From NCBI RefSeq assembly GCF_963576615.1, contig NC_088711.1, positions 40,296,621 through 40,360,620 on the forward strand: DNA of 64,000 bases. The letters run 5' to 3'. Positions 1 through 12,190 of the stretch are shown here, in pieces. Origin of the DNA: Watersipora subatra. Its lineage: Eukaryota > Bryozoa > Gymnolaemata > Cheilostomatida > Watersiporidae. Each line of letters begins with the position of its first letter. The first letter of the stretch is position 1. A model generated the notes under the pieces. It was not told the origin of the DNA. It made no database searches and saw nothing but the letters and a program-made list of their open reading frames with translations. The translations under genes were made by a program, and so were the position numbers.

Positions 1-110
1 CCGCAATGGTTATGATCTTGAGGCTCAAATTCCCAGGTTTTTGTTGGATAACTAAACTTGAGTAAACATTGCCATCAACTTGGGTTAACAAAAATAGAAA
101 AATAATTTTT
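1..110 (+). mobile_element. Decayed 3' end of a REL-type LINE
   Basis: This stretch aligns by eye with the 3' end of the LINE copy at 57098-57722. Shared blocks include GATCTTGAGGC, a CCCAGGT block, ATTGCCA and TTGGGTTAAC, in the same order and at similar spacing. It covers the last coding residues and the short 3' untranslated tail, and like the other two copies it runs into TA-rich DNA. The reading frame is lost. The window edge cuts the left side, so its full length is unknown. Confidence 0.7.
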
Positions 111-227
111 TATATAGATTATGTATATGTAATAATATATAAATAAATAAATTGTATATATTTATCATACATTTAAACTTTAAGATGAATGTACACAAAA
201 CTTTTGTAGATTGCATTAGAAATAAAG

Positions 228-612
228 TATCTTTATTTTTCTATCATTTTTGATTGTTTTGATGTATGAGGTGTTCTAATTGCCAGGATGTTTCAAAATT
301 AAAATCGACAAAACTTGATCGGGGTTAAATTGCTCAGAAAAAAATATATGCCGACATGACGTCAATAGTTTCGCGGCTGCCTGTCTATTTCATTATTGCT
401 ATCAACTAGTGCGTTTAAGTTGCAGGGTTATGCATTTACAATGTATATTCTGTCAGTCCCTTTGTCATAGAGGCCTCATAATAGCACTTTCACTTGAATC
501 TGAGCATTTTAACCCTGATGAAGCTTTGTTGATTGTAATATTGAAACATCCTGGCAGTCAGATCACCCCAAACATAAAAAACAATTGCAAATTTTAGAGA
601 AATAAAAACTCT
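228..612. mobile_element. MITE-like element with long terminal inverted repeats, copy 1
   Basis: The left end (about 228-340) is the reverse complement of the right end (about 505-612). Matching blocks include GCCAGGATGTTTCAA on the left, its complement on the right, and GGTTAAA..GCTCAGA next to the centre. The arms are about 100 bases with scattered mismatches. The centre carries no transposase-like frame, so this looks like a non-autonomous DNA transposon or foldback element. A second copy lies at 3052-3405. I could not fix a target-site duplication. Confidence 0.7.
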
Positions 613-1934
613 TTTTGAGGAAAATTGATAGTCTTCTTAAATTTTGTGTAAGTTTTTTTTTAACAATACACAAGTATAGACTAGTTTTTAGGAGTCAGCT
701 ACTCCAATAAAAATAGAGAGGTGACAACTTTTACTAAATTAGTGTTTAAGTCTGTTTATTTGAAGGATTATCACTAACTTCACTGCTGATGTTTTTGACC
801 AATCAATTGGGAGTAACTAATGCCTGCAGACAGGTAGGCTTCTTTAACTGTGTTAGTAAGCCTTTTATCTTTTTGATAAAAGGCTTGAAACATGGATGGT
901 CACAACGGAGATAGGCAAACGAAGAAAGTCATGAAAAATTCAATCTAATATCTACACTAAATGGTGGCTAAAACATGCACGGAGAAACTGCGCAAAAAAC
1001 TTAAATTATTTCTTTTCATAATGTTTAAGTATAATATCAGCAGAACTTGATAAAAGAAATGAAAATAACCAATGTGCATAAAAAAAAACTTATCTTGCAC
1101 AGCTATTAATTTATATTGTTAAAATTAGAATAACTCAGACAATTTTCCAAAACTTACAAGTGTTTTTACCTTTTTATTGCAAGTCACTCCTTAGACTGTT
1201 ATAACAGTTATAACTGTATTATTGTTATAGCAGACAATGAACTGTTTAAAATTTCAATTTATTTGCTCAGGTGATTTGGCTGACATTTTCATTAATTAAT
1301 TTCATGACAATGTAAAGCAGTCCAAATAATGTACTTTGGCCTAAAATGGCAATTCCTATGAACATCTTTACGGAAGTTGATTAACTAAAAGTAAATATGA
1401 CAATATGTTGTGATATGATTTACTACCTGCATTCCTTAACAGAATTTCTAGTGCTGTGTTGGCGTTTCACAAGATAAACAAAAATTATGTCAATCTGTTG
1501 GCATAATTATAAAACTTGACCTTGTATAATATTTTGTAGAATTGTGAACCCTTGCTGCTGATCAGGCCTTTGCTACTAAATGAGTGAAGAAGTTGTCCTA
1601 CTACAGTTACAAGTGTAGACAACAAGACAACATAAAGGATGTTGTCACAAGCTTCATGCGGTACACCTATTTTGTGCAGCTCGAGCGCTAAGCTTTTATG
1701 ATCACCGACACTGCTAACCCAGCTAGATGCTTAGCTGTTTTTATTTATCGACCCAAATTCAACAGTCTGTTAAGGTTGGGATAAACTTAACTCTGCTGCC
1801 AGTTAATGAGGCAGCGAAAAATGCATGTAATAGTATTTTAATAAAACTTGCATAAATGACTTGCTAATTACTTTGCTACCACTTTATAGGTTATTGATCA
1901 GTTTATAGATTATTGATCAGTTTATAGGTTATTG
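613..1934. other. Intergenic, no gene seen
   Basis: AT-rich sequence with frequent stops in all frames and no splice-bounded coding stretch. Near 1887-1935 a phrase of about 20 bases (TTATAGRTTATTGATCAG) is repeated about two and a half times. Nothing else is recognisable. Confidence 0.6.
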
Positions 1935-2010
1935 AAGAGTACTACAATCTTTACCATGTTTTACTATAATAAGAGCCGTGTTTATCCAGCCATCTGTCTG
2001 AAGCCACGAT
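1935..2010 (-). mobile_element. SINE family A, 3' fragment
   Basis: On the minus strand this reads like the tail of the SINE at 2165-2400: a phrase around ATGGCTGGATAAACACGGCT followed by CTTATTATAGTAAA. The same tail recurs at 17440-17515 and 59835-59895. The tRNA-like head is absent or too decayed to see. Confidence 0.5.
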
Positions 2011-2164
2011 TGGAAGTTGAGAAAATAAAGTTACATATTCCAGGGCTCAAAGTAATTCGATTTAATATGCCATTCAGTTTGATAAACCAGCACCCTAACA
2101 TCTGCCCAATAAACCATAGCAAGTAATAGAGCTATAGGAGTGCAATGACGACCTATTTTTATAG

Positions 2165-2400
2165 TGTGTGAAACAACCTTTACTACAATAGGAGCTGTGT
2201 CCATTCTTCCAAGCCATTCTTGAAAATTGAGAAAAAGGATTGCATCATACAAGATTCAAACTAACAACTATCAGCAGAGTCAACCAAGACTCTAACACCA
2301 CCTTCCAAGCACTGGGAACAATTATGAAAATACTAATTCTCTGTCCTTTATCTGCAAGTATGGTGATCTCTCACGGTACACTAGACTGCCAGGGTATTTG
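2165..2400 (-). mobile_element. tRNA-derived SINE family A
   Basis: Read on the minus strand it begins CCCTGGCAGTCTAGTGTACC, followed by GTGAGAGATCA, a phrase shared with copies at 16690, 59835 and 61160. Farther in is a box-B-like block, TAGTTTGAATCTTG, resembling the pol III consensus GGTTCRANTCC. The tail reads TGGACACAGCTCCTATTGTA followed by GTAAAG. Repetition at several loci with a tRNA-like promoter block supports a SINE. Exact ends are uncertain. Confidence 0.6.
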
Positions 2401-3051
2401 TGCATAAATTTAGAGATCTGTGCTAAAATACATGTACTATTAAAATCATATAAGAGATTTTTATTATTACTTCAATGGAAATAATTTCATTTAAAGCAAA
2501 ACAGTTTTTAAAATAACGCAATAAATAAATCTTAAAAAAAGAGCAACAGTTAGCCATCCAATCAGATAAATAGTTTGACATATAAACATAGAGTTAAACA
2601 TAGAGTTAGAAATAATGACTGTATATATAGAAACTGTGATATAATCCTGCGAAGAACATTTTTGGTAAGACAACTAGTGCATAAAGCGCCGGCTCAGTCT
2701 ATCTATTTCTTTTGTACACTGTACGACTATACAGCTGCAGGTGTAGTAGTATTATGTAAACTAGGATAAAAGTATCACACAGAAAAAGCTCGTTCTTCTG
2801 GCTCAATAGAACTAAACACTTGAGTACATGTAGTTCCACATAATATATAGTGAGCAAAGTAGACAAGAATAAACTGCTATGAATTAATAGAGGTATGCTT
2901 GTTTATCGAGACTGGTTAGCTGATGGGTGAATAGATGTATCCTAACAGACTCGTACCTCTATTGCTGATATGCTCAGACTATTAGCATGCACCAAGCTTC
3001 TTAACAGTGAACTTGTACAAAATATTAGTTGACTTTATCAAAAGGTATCGT
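2401..3051. other. Intergenic, no gene seen
   Basis: AT-rich sequence with short open frames only and no domain, splice pattern or repeat that I recognise. Confidence 0.55.
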
Positions 3052-3405
3052 AATCTTTTTATCACTTGTGATTGTTTTTCATGTTTGAGGTGATTTAATT
3101 ACCAGAATTTTTAAGGTTAAAATTGACAAAACTTGATAACGGTTAAAACGCTCAGATCAAGCAAAAGTGTGATTTTGGTCTCTTTATCTGCAAAGGTACC
3201 GACAGAATAGAGACGTGCAACCCTGAAACTTGAAGGCAAGAGCTGATATCAACTATAGCAATGATAACAACTAGTGACTTCATTTCGCACGAATATTTTC
3301 TGAGCCTATTAACAGCAATCAAGTTTTGACAAATCTAATCTTGAAGCACCCGGGTGGCAAAATAACCTCACACATAAAAGCAATCAACAATGATAAAAAG
3401 TAAAT
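3052..3405. mobile_element. MITE-like element with long terminal inverted repeats, copy 2
   Basis: The same element as at 228-612. The left arm (TTTGAGGTGATTTAATTACC and on to CGGTTAAAACGCTCAG) mirrors the right arm, which ends near CACACATAAAAGCAATCAAC. The inner part matches the reverse complement of the inner part of copy 1 (for example GCAACCCTGAAACTTGAAGG), so the two copies are in opposite orientation. No coding frame is inside. Confidence 0.7.
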
Positions 3406-3949
3406 AAATATAATAAATATAAATACTTTCTGATAAAATCGGCAAAGATTTTAAGCAAGTTCATCTTTAATTTACCGTCTTGAAAAGCTGATGTTTTAAC
3501 TCATCAGTGACTCTGCATAAAACAGCCAAGATCATCAAGGTGTTAGAAAATGTATTAATTAAACTCTTACAATTGAAACGTTGAGTTGGAAGTGTTTCTG
3601 ATCTCCTTTTTCAAACAAAGCCTGAATATGTTAGAAAAGACATGAACGATTATACTCTTAGAAGTTTTCAACATGACTGTAGAATGTCAACATTGAAAAA
3701 AAATGAATGTGTTTGCAGAAAGACTGTAAACAAGAGTGAACAGGTAACAAATAACAGTATGGAGATTCATCATAATCATTTGTAGGCAAATTCTTCATAC
3801 GCTTTAATTATTAAACTTTGTTCAGCAGAATAACGCTATCCTTGAACTTGTTAAAAACTGTCAGCTTGTGATCTTTACTTTTAGACTGAGTGACCAGTAA
3901 AGTGAGCTCTAGTTGCATCACTAGACTGGCCTAAACCTAAAACCTGTGG
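3406..3949. other. Intergenic, no gene seen
   Basis: AT-rich, no coding frame of note and no repeat recognised. Confidence 0.55.
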
Positions 3950-4292
3950 TCTACAGTGTACCTTATTTAGTTTTGGTTCAGGTGTATCAGGGCTTATTAT
4001 ACATGTGTGATATACAGTGTATCTCATTTGGTTTTGGTTCAGGTGTATCAGGGCTTATACATGTGTGATATACAGTATACCTTATCTGGTTTTGGTGCAG
4101 GGATATCAGGGCGTATACATGTGTAATATACAGTATACCTTATCCGGTTCTGGTGCAGGGATATCAGGGCGTATACATGTGTAATATACAGTATACCTTA
4201 TCTGGTTCTGTTTCAGGTGTATCAGGGCTTATACATGTGTGATATACAGTATACATTATCTGGTTCTGGTGCAGGTGTATCAGGGCTTATAC
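3950..4292. repeat. 58-bp tandem repeat, about six copies
   Basis: The phrase TATACAGTATACCTTATCTG, then a TGGTTCAGGTGTATCAGGG-type block, then CTTATACATGTGTGA, recurs with a period of 58 bases. The TGTGTGA/TGTGTAA anchors end at 4010, 4068, 4126, 4184 and 4242. Adjacent units at 4081-4200 share the variants GGGATATCAGGGCG and TGTGTAATATAC, which suggests local unit-by-unit expansion. Confidence 0.9.
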
Positions 4293-4409
4293 AATAGAAG
4301 CAGGAGCTTCTATGAAAAGGCTACTTCTATAGCTCTATTTTTTGTAAAGGTAGGTGGGTCCCATAATATAGCTGTGTTAGCTGAGGTATTACTATAGTTT
4401 TATTGGAGA

Positions 4410-4900
4410 GAATTTGGGTTTTACTGTAGGCACATCAGGGTTTGTACTGAAGGTGTATGAGAGGTGCATTTACGAGCTCTACCACAGATTTATCATCTAT
4501 GGTTTTACTGCATACATATCTATAATAATACTGCAGATGTATCTAGATTTTACTGCCTGTATATCTAGGAGTATGAAGCATATATATCTAGGATTATACT
4601 GCCTGTACATCTAGGGTTATGCAGCATATGTATCTAGGATTATACTGACTGTGTATCTAGGGATATGCAGCATATGTATCTAGGATTATACTGCCTGTGT
4701 ATCTAGGGTTATGCAACATATGTATTTAAGATTATACTGACTGTGTATCTAGGGTTATGCAGCATATATATCTAGGATTATACTGCCTGTACATTTAGGG
4801 TTATGCAGCATATGTATCTAGGATTATACTGCCTATGTATTCAGGGTTAAGCAGGATATGTATATATCTAGGATTATACTGCATATGTATGTAAGAATGT
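4410..4900. repeat. 46-bp tandem repeat built from 23-bp half-units
   Basis: The anchor GGATTATACTG recurs at 4591, 4637 and 4683 and onward with a period of 46 bases. Each unit is two related 23-base halves, one around TATCTAGGATTATACTGCCT and one around TATCTAGGGTTATGCAGCAT, so it is a two-level repeat. The left end (4410-4560) is more diverged. The open frame crossing it is an effect of the repeat. Confidence 0.85.
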
Positions 4901-4926
4901 ACTGTAGGTATATGTATATGTATATA

Positions 4927-6106
<1,180 letters not shown>

Positions 6107-6166
6107 ACAATAAAGTATGGGCTAAAAGTCATCATAAAGTGCTCGATACTAAAGTAGAGCTTACTA

Positions 6167-6322
6167 TAAATTTGGTAAGAAATTTATTGCTTACCAAAAT
6201 TGCTAATTTAAAATGCTTGACTAAGCATTTTATCTGATGAGTGTTACACACCTTTTGTGTAATACGAAACTTTTAGTAATTTTTTGCTTAGTCAAATTTT
6301 AATAAATTTCTTACCAAATTTA
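6167..6322. repeat. Perfect 22-bp inverted repeat framing a hammerhead ribozyme
   Basis: Positions 6167-6188 and 6301-6322 are exact reverse complements over 22 bases (core TTTGGTAAGAAATTT and AAATTTCTTACCAAA). The spacer of 112 bases holds the hammerhead ribozyme at 6217-6295. The left flank, 6139-6165 (AAGTGCTCGATAC and on), resembles the reverse complement of 57925-57952 beside a second hammerhead, so both belong to one small element family. The whole unit sits between TA arrays. Confidence 0.8.
6217..6295 (+). ncRNA. Hammerhead ribozyme 1 (type I layout)
   Basis: All core blocks are present in order. CTGATGA is at 6234-6240. Stem II pairs 6241-6250 with 6256-6265 (10 pairs, one of them G-U). 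GAAA is at 6266-6269. A minimal stem III (A6269-T6277, C6270-G6276, T6271-A6275) has a 3-base loop, and the cleavage site follows the GTA at 6276-6278. Stem I has 2 pairs, a 4-by-4 T-rich internal loop, then 11 pairs (6217-6227 with 6285-6295). In known hammerheads an internal loop in stem I contacts loop II, so self-cleavage is plausible but inferred. Confidence 0.8.
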
Positions 6323-6363
6323 TTTATATATATATATATGTATATATATATAAATATATATAC

Positions 6364-6395
<32 letters not shown>

Positions 6396-6400
6396 TGCAT
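6323..6400. repeat. TA-rich microsatellite
   Basis: TATATA with TG and CA interruptions, directly right of the ribozyme element. Confidence 0.9.
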
Positions 6401-7337
6401 CTAGAATTAAAATGTATGGAAATGCGTTTGACTGAAAATCTGATTCGATGTCAAAGCTATTAAAAAACTATTCCTACTGTACTAAGCCTTGTAGCAATAA
6501 TCATGAAAGGGACCTTGTTTATTCTGCCTCAGACACCTTAAATCTTAGAGAATGGTTGAGAGGATTTATTTATGTTAAATTATTTTGTACTAGCAACCTG
6601 GCTATCTAGTGCACCCTTACAGATCATCAGGTGTGCTAAAGAGTGCACAAATGTGTAAAATTAAATGCCGATGTCCTGTTGATCAGCAAAGTTGTTACTG
6701 CGTCAGTATGCGAAGATGACGATGGTGAGTTTGAATGAATTTTTTTCCAACCTTCAACCACGACTTCAAAAGCGGAGGCACCTTTACAACTTTTATTAGT
6801 CTAAAGATTATGGACACAAAAAATTGCGAACATGAATTATTTCCTTCTGTAGTTGTTTCCTGTTGTTTTTGTCCTTGAAATGTAGCAGAAAATTGAAAAT
6901 CTTGTTTCAAAATGGACCAAACATTGAGAAAATCTAAATAACTTTAGAAATACTTTTGGTCAAATAATTATGAATAATAGTTACTATTTTTTGTTTTTTT
7001 GTAATGCCTCCCTACTTTAGGAATGTGGAGCGTAAACAACTTGCTAATGAAGAAAGTTTGCAATTTTTGTAATATTTTAGCTGGCTATTAGGAGGATTGC
7101 ATACTCAAAAGAAGTCAAGCAAAGTTATATGTTAACAGGTTATACAAGTATTGTCAAAGCTTTTTTATAAAATACTATAACTCTTTCTGGCACTGGATGA
7201 AAGTTTTTAAGAACCCCACTTGAAACAAAACCTTATTCATAACATCGTTGCTAATTCACTCATATCAGCTTTTCACAAAGACATTTCATTTTTAAAGTGC
7301 ACAAGCATTTTACATCCATGCTTTAATATATAATATA
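6401..7337. other. Intergenic, no gene seen
   Basis: AT-rich sequence with only short, low-complexity open frames. No splice-bounded coding segment or repeat recognised. Confidence 0.55.
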
Positions 7338-7722
7338 CTAGCTGTACTACCCGGCATTGCTCGGGTATTAAAAAAGTCTTTGAACAGTAAATTGATTTGT
7401 ATTTAACATATAACAACATTTCCCATTCTAACTTTCAAACTACATATCATGAGAGAAGTGTTTTGTGTAGTTGAAATAAATTAAGAGAAAAATCAAAACA
7501 ACTGTAAAGGTTTTAAAACTTTGTCAAACAACTGTAACTTTCAAGCTATTAGCCTGGCACATTGCCAATGGGAAATTGCAGTAAGCTGCTAGGCTTCTAA
7601 TGACGGTACTCCATGACATTGCAACAGCATTGTTGTCCAGCTGCAGTTATTCTAATAATAGCTATAGCCGAAATGCAGACAGACATACAGACATACTTTG
7701 AGAAATATATATATAGATAATA
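7338..7722 (+). mobile_element. Interspersed element family B (short retroelement-like)
   Basis: It begins ACTAGCTGTACTACCCGGC, then ATTGCTCGGGTATT; the ACCCGG/CGGGT arms can form a small hairpin. It ends in an ACTTTGAGAAATATATA-type tail. The same ends occur at 19338-19743 (minus) and 58228-58640 (plus), always between TA-rich sequences. The shared 5' body includes GTCTTTGAACAG, a TTGATTTGTATTTAACATAT block and CTTTCAAACTACATATCATG. This copy seems to lack the internal tRNA-like part seen in the others. No coding frame. Family identity is uncertain; the layout would fit a SINE or a short non-autonomous Penelope-like derivative. Confidence 0.7.
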
Positions 7723-8574
7723 TATATGTTTTTCAAAATATGCCGTGCAATAATCATAAACAAAGGAAAAAGAGCAACAGTTAGTTAGCTACTAAAATCA
7801 AATGAATGGTTTGGCATATATTGTCTAAAATACCTTTCTCTGCTAAGAGAATAGATATTAGATGTATTATTTGGAAAATTGTTAAAGGAACTAGAGACGA
7901 TATTTTCAAAACAATTGTTAAAATTGTGTTGCATGCAATATGTTCATATTATTTCAGTTGAAATGAGTTGAAAGCTTGTTATTGACCTGTGAGATACAAG
8001 GACACAAACCATGAAACTACATGTATGTGTAGGCCTAAGATGAGACAGTTTTTGTGACGGGTAAAAATGTCTCCTACACATTCTATATATAATCAATCGT
8101 GGGTCAGCAAGTTCATCCTGTAAGTTACTCGTCTAGTCCTACTATTTCTCAAACTATTTTCCTAGCCTTTGTAACATAATTGCTTGTATCTCTCTATGTT
8201 CTTGTAACATCTTCATCGGAGTTTTTTGTGGCTGCACGGTCGGTCTTGAAAGTTGCACAAGAATTCTAAATATTCGTATCATTACAGGTTTGTTTTTATA
8301 TATAATTCAGCTATGCTATAAATTGTCTCAATGTAATTACCAAACATTCATCACTGCTTGCCAAAAAAGTACTCAACTTCCGATTCTAACACGAACTACA
8401 TAAACCATTAAATATGATAAACAGCAACCGAAATGTTTTTTTTAAATGATGGTTGGCACTGTGCAAAGTTTAATCTCCAGCTACCAGGTCAACGCCTATT
8501 TGAGTATAACCGTCTATATTTATACATAATTTACTTACAGATCAGTAGCGCTATGCTGTGAAAGAGAGAGATTT
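7723..8574. other. Intergenic, no gene seen
   Basis: AT-rich, no coding frame of note and no recognised repeat. Confidence 0.5.
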
Positions 8575-8865
8575 GATACAATCTATTGAAGATTTATACT
8601 ACAGACACGTATTTGATGCTATGGAAAAGTAATTCTAATTAACTGTCAATGTATCCAAATAATTAGTTAGGCTGTGAAATCAGTCATTTTGATATGTTGT
8701 TTGATGCTTTCTAAAAGTAGAATGTACGATGGAATTAACAAATTAAACAGAATCATCTGTGATAAAACTTTTCTCCTGGCCAACGTCAGCGCATCTTTAC
8801 AGCTTTGTAAGCTGAGATTATTGTTGTAAGCTATTGCACGGGTAATAGAATAATGACCTAATGAA
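8575..8865 (+). repeat. Dispersed repeat C, copy 1
   Basis: Aligns along its length with 14045-14290 in the same orientation. Shared phrases include TTAGGCTGT, ATGTA..ATAGAATCAAC-like blocks, AATCTGT..ATAAAACTTTT, GGTCAACGYCAGC and GAAATTATTGTT. No coding frame; unclassified interspersed repeat. Confidence 0.6.
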
Positions 8866-9065
8866 TTTGAGTAACTCACTTGGAAAGCTAGATCTTTACT
8901 AAAACAATGCCGGCGTTTTCTCGTTACGTGTAACTACCATTTTATCAACACTGCCCAACTATCATTACATGTAGTGGTCAACAGTGCTAGTTATTAACCC
9001 CAAGCAATCTCTTTAAGCATGAGTATCTTAACCAATTAAATGACTATTTACTCGAGGAATCTATT

Positions 9066-9180
9066 GTAATCTGTGTAGTATAATGGAAAAGTTTACTATC
9101 TTGAGAGCTGGACGTTTCGAGATCAAATCCAGCGCAATGCAAATTTTTCCTTGCTAGATTTTAGTTGTAATAAGTAGACA
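9066..9180 (+). mobile_element. tRNA-derived SINE head
   Basis: TAGTATAATGG near 9077 fits the pol III box A consensus TRGYNNARNNG exactly. AGATCAAATCC near 9120 differs from the box B consensus at two of eleven positions. The acceptor arms do not pair well, so this is not a working tRNA. It is probably a SINE or tRNA pseudogene. Confidence 0.55.
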
Positions 9181-11344
9181 CAGGGTTTAACAAAAAGGCA
9201 AAAAGACAAATACTGAAATTTATATATACAGATGAATTTAAGAATAGTCTGATTATCTGCAGTGTCTAACCTGCAGATGGTAGGTTGAGGTGTAATATCT
9301 GTAAAGGATGTGTACATATCTGACAAAAAAGGACACCAAATCTTCAACTTAGAAATGTTGATTAACTTGTTGTGACCAAGTAATAATATAATGCGTTAAA
9401 AGATGTAAAAAAAAGGTGTTATCAACCAATTTTCTAAAGTTCCGTCGGAGACCAGCACACTCTATTTCTCTTACGTTGTTGCGCAAACTGCTTCTTAGTG
9501 ACTTGCGTGCCAACAGTTATATAAGGAATGCAATTTTCCTGATACGTGGAACGCTTAAAATGTTTGAGTTTGATGAAGATGAATTGACTAGATGTCTGAT
9601 GGCCTGTCATACTTTATTAATTATTAGCTACTATCATGTCAGACTAATGTGTGTAAAATAATAATGACCAGCTTCAAAGAAAATAAGCTCAGAGACCGCT
9701 CGTGCCATACCTCTAAACATACCACTTGAATTCTGGTAAAGAGACTAGGCCATATTTTTAGATTAAAAATTATGTTTTCCTTCTCAATAAACCATAAAAT
9801 ATGTGAGGGCTGGGGAATTATGAAAACCCTAGCCATAACAACTGTAGCTGGATATACAAGTTAAATTCTCTACTGGTTACTTTTTTGTTGATGTTTTTTA
9901 AACTGATATGTCGGCCGGAAAATCTATTTGGTTTAATTGGCAGCGTGCCAAAGTTTTGACTGGACTTTGAAATAATCATGCTGAATCTTTAGAAAATTGT
10001 TCTGTGTAATAGTTGGATGCGATGTTGTTTAACTACCTTTGAATCAAATAAGAGAAAAGCTCGTTGATTATATAAACTTTATTCTATTATACTCTCGATG
10101 GCTGGCTAACTTGCTTACTAATACTGCACATTAACGAATCAAAACACAGCCTTATATACTACTCATAACAACCTTTGAAATCCCAGAAATTCATTGCTAC
10201 CATAACAATAAATTAAAATGAAAAAACAAATTAAGTTTCTTCAGGATACAAGACACACAGACACTTAAAAAATCAAATGGATGTTGATGGCAAACCAGAA
10301 TCAACACTTCAAGTTTACAGACTTGATTGTAACGATATGAAAAGGAAAATCTTGTTGACTTCTTCTGATGGCTTCATAAACATTGTGCTACATTATGATT
10401 ATTGTTTCACTGGCAAAATATCTTCATTGTATCAATTAGGTGGTGATGTCTCCTATATATACACAGATACAAATGTCTCTGATATATCAGATGTGTTGCG
10501 ACGACCAATGGATCTCAAAAGTTATTCTTTTTTATAGACAGTGTGAGTGCTGCAAGATAGAAAAAATAAAGTGTTATGATATACTAATTGACCTATATCT
10601 TACACCTGTACTACCAGCTGATCCAAGAAGCTATATTGGAAGTTATATTTTGTCACAAGGATTAGGATTTTGCATCATTTTTAAAAGTTTTCAGTAGTAA
10701 TAAATCTTTGGGCTTGAATTTTGGGTAGAAATATTTACACTTTTGTGTAGAAAGATCCACAATTTTGTGTAGAAAGATCTACAATTTTTTACCTGTTGTT
10801 CCTTTAATAAAGAAACCACTTTTAATACTTGTTTTGATAGTTTTTATTTGTTCGGATAAAAAGTTTTACATGAAACTTCTCCTAATTCTCAGAGTCTGCT
10901 CATTTGCATGGCTATCACATGAATGATATCTCATTGCACAGTCCAAAGCTGTCGTACCAAAAATATTGAAGGGAAAACCTAAAAACAATGTTAATAAAAA
11001 ATAATTTTGTTGAGGTCACAATAAAGGTCGTATTGGCAGGTTGAAAAAACTTTATTGAGTTCAATCTCAACGAGTTTTTTTTATTTTTATTTATTTATTT
11101 TTTAACTGCATATTAGCTTGTAGCATCTGAAATAGATTAAGATGATCACTTTTAACCATTAAAGCATCTTTTATCAAAAATTTTTTTATCATTAAATGCA
11201 ATACGGAAAGTTATCTTTGATTATTCAAATCTCTGCTATTGTGCTTGTTTTTGTCCAATAAAGAATGGTAACCTTTAACGCATAGAAACGGTAAGTTCCA
11301 GTTAATTTCCAAAAAGAAACTAAATGCTCAGAACTTATAGAATT
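9181..11344. other. Intergenic, no convincing gene
   Basis: Contains an 86-codon open frame at 10277-10537 (plus), MDVDGKPESTLQVYRLDCND and on to LRRPMDLKSYSFL. It has no signal peptide, domain or splice-bounded neighbour that I recognise. Its composition is less biased than the surroundings, so a decayed exon is possible but unproven. At 10738-10788 the phrase TTGTGTAGAAAGATC(T/C)ACAA is duplicated. Confidence 0.4.
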
Positions 11345-12190
11345 TACTAATGGCTGTTGCAAAGATGGTTTCAACAAACACCAAGTTAGTACAGTTGCTG
11401 TTACTATTAACACCACTTGCTAATCAAAGTTATACAAATCATGAACTAACACTCCATGACTGGATTTATATAGCTTATACCAACCAGGAAAGCTTGCATT
11501 CCCTTACAGATGTCAATAACAAATTGACATCTTGCACAGACAAACATCTAGAATCCTGGATGACTTTGTCTAAAATTAAATCTTTTATGCTCAACAGGAC
11601 TATATAGTAACAACATCTTCATCTATACACAAATTTTCTAGAGCAAAAACAAGCGCACACCAAGAATAACTTATCATAAGAAACTTTTCCCAAAATCATA
11701 TCTAACAAACTGAAAGAGTGCCTTGCTGAGCAAACAACAGATAAAATAAGTAAAACCAAACCATAAAAACTGTTAAAAACTGTAAAACATAATATTAAGT
11801 ACTTGACCGGTGAGGACCCACAATGCTCCAGCAGCTCATATTTGATAATGGACAGTGTTTGTTTGAACTCAACGCAGTTTGTAGATCACCTGAACTCATA
11901 ATGTCCAACTGGTCACAATGACTATGAGCCTAACTTTTCAGACTTCTCTGGCAGCAAATGTTCTCTGAATACTGGTGTCATGTGAGTTTATAAGCTGCTA
12001 ACTAAAATAGATGCATCAAACACAATGACTAATGATGATTTCCCAAGTTGGATTATTAAGAACAACACTAATATACTTCCTGAACCGACGTCAAATATTA
12101 TCAACACAATTCTCTACGATACAGCTATGAGGAAAAAGGCTAAAATCTCAACCAAGAGCAATAATTTTAGTTTCACGCAACTTTGATTCA
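11345..12190 (+). mobile_element. Decayed LINE (CR1/Jockey-like), endonuclease-RT linker and RT start
   Basis: Coding traces in two frames on the plus strand match the usual order of such LINEs. At about 11430-11600 the frame reads HELTLHDWIYIAY, NNKLTSCTDKHL and SWMTLSKIKSFMLNR, like the linker with the PWMT..IK..I..R motif. At about 11785-11830 is KYLTGED. At about 11990-12130 the frame reads YKLLTKIDASNTMTNDDFPS, then WIIKNNTNILPEPTSNII, which fits the RT entry motif normally seen as IDxSKATGPDxxPSWxLK. The sequence is broken by several stops and shifts and has lost the catalytic RT core. An old copy. Confidence 0.7.
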
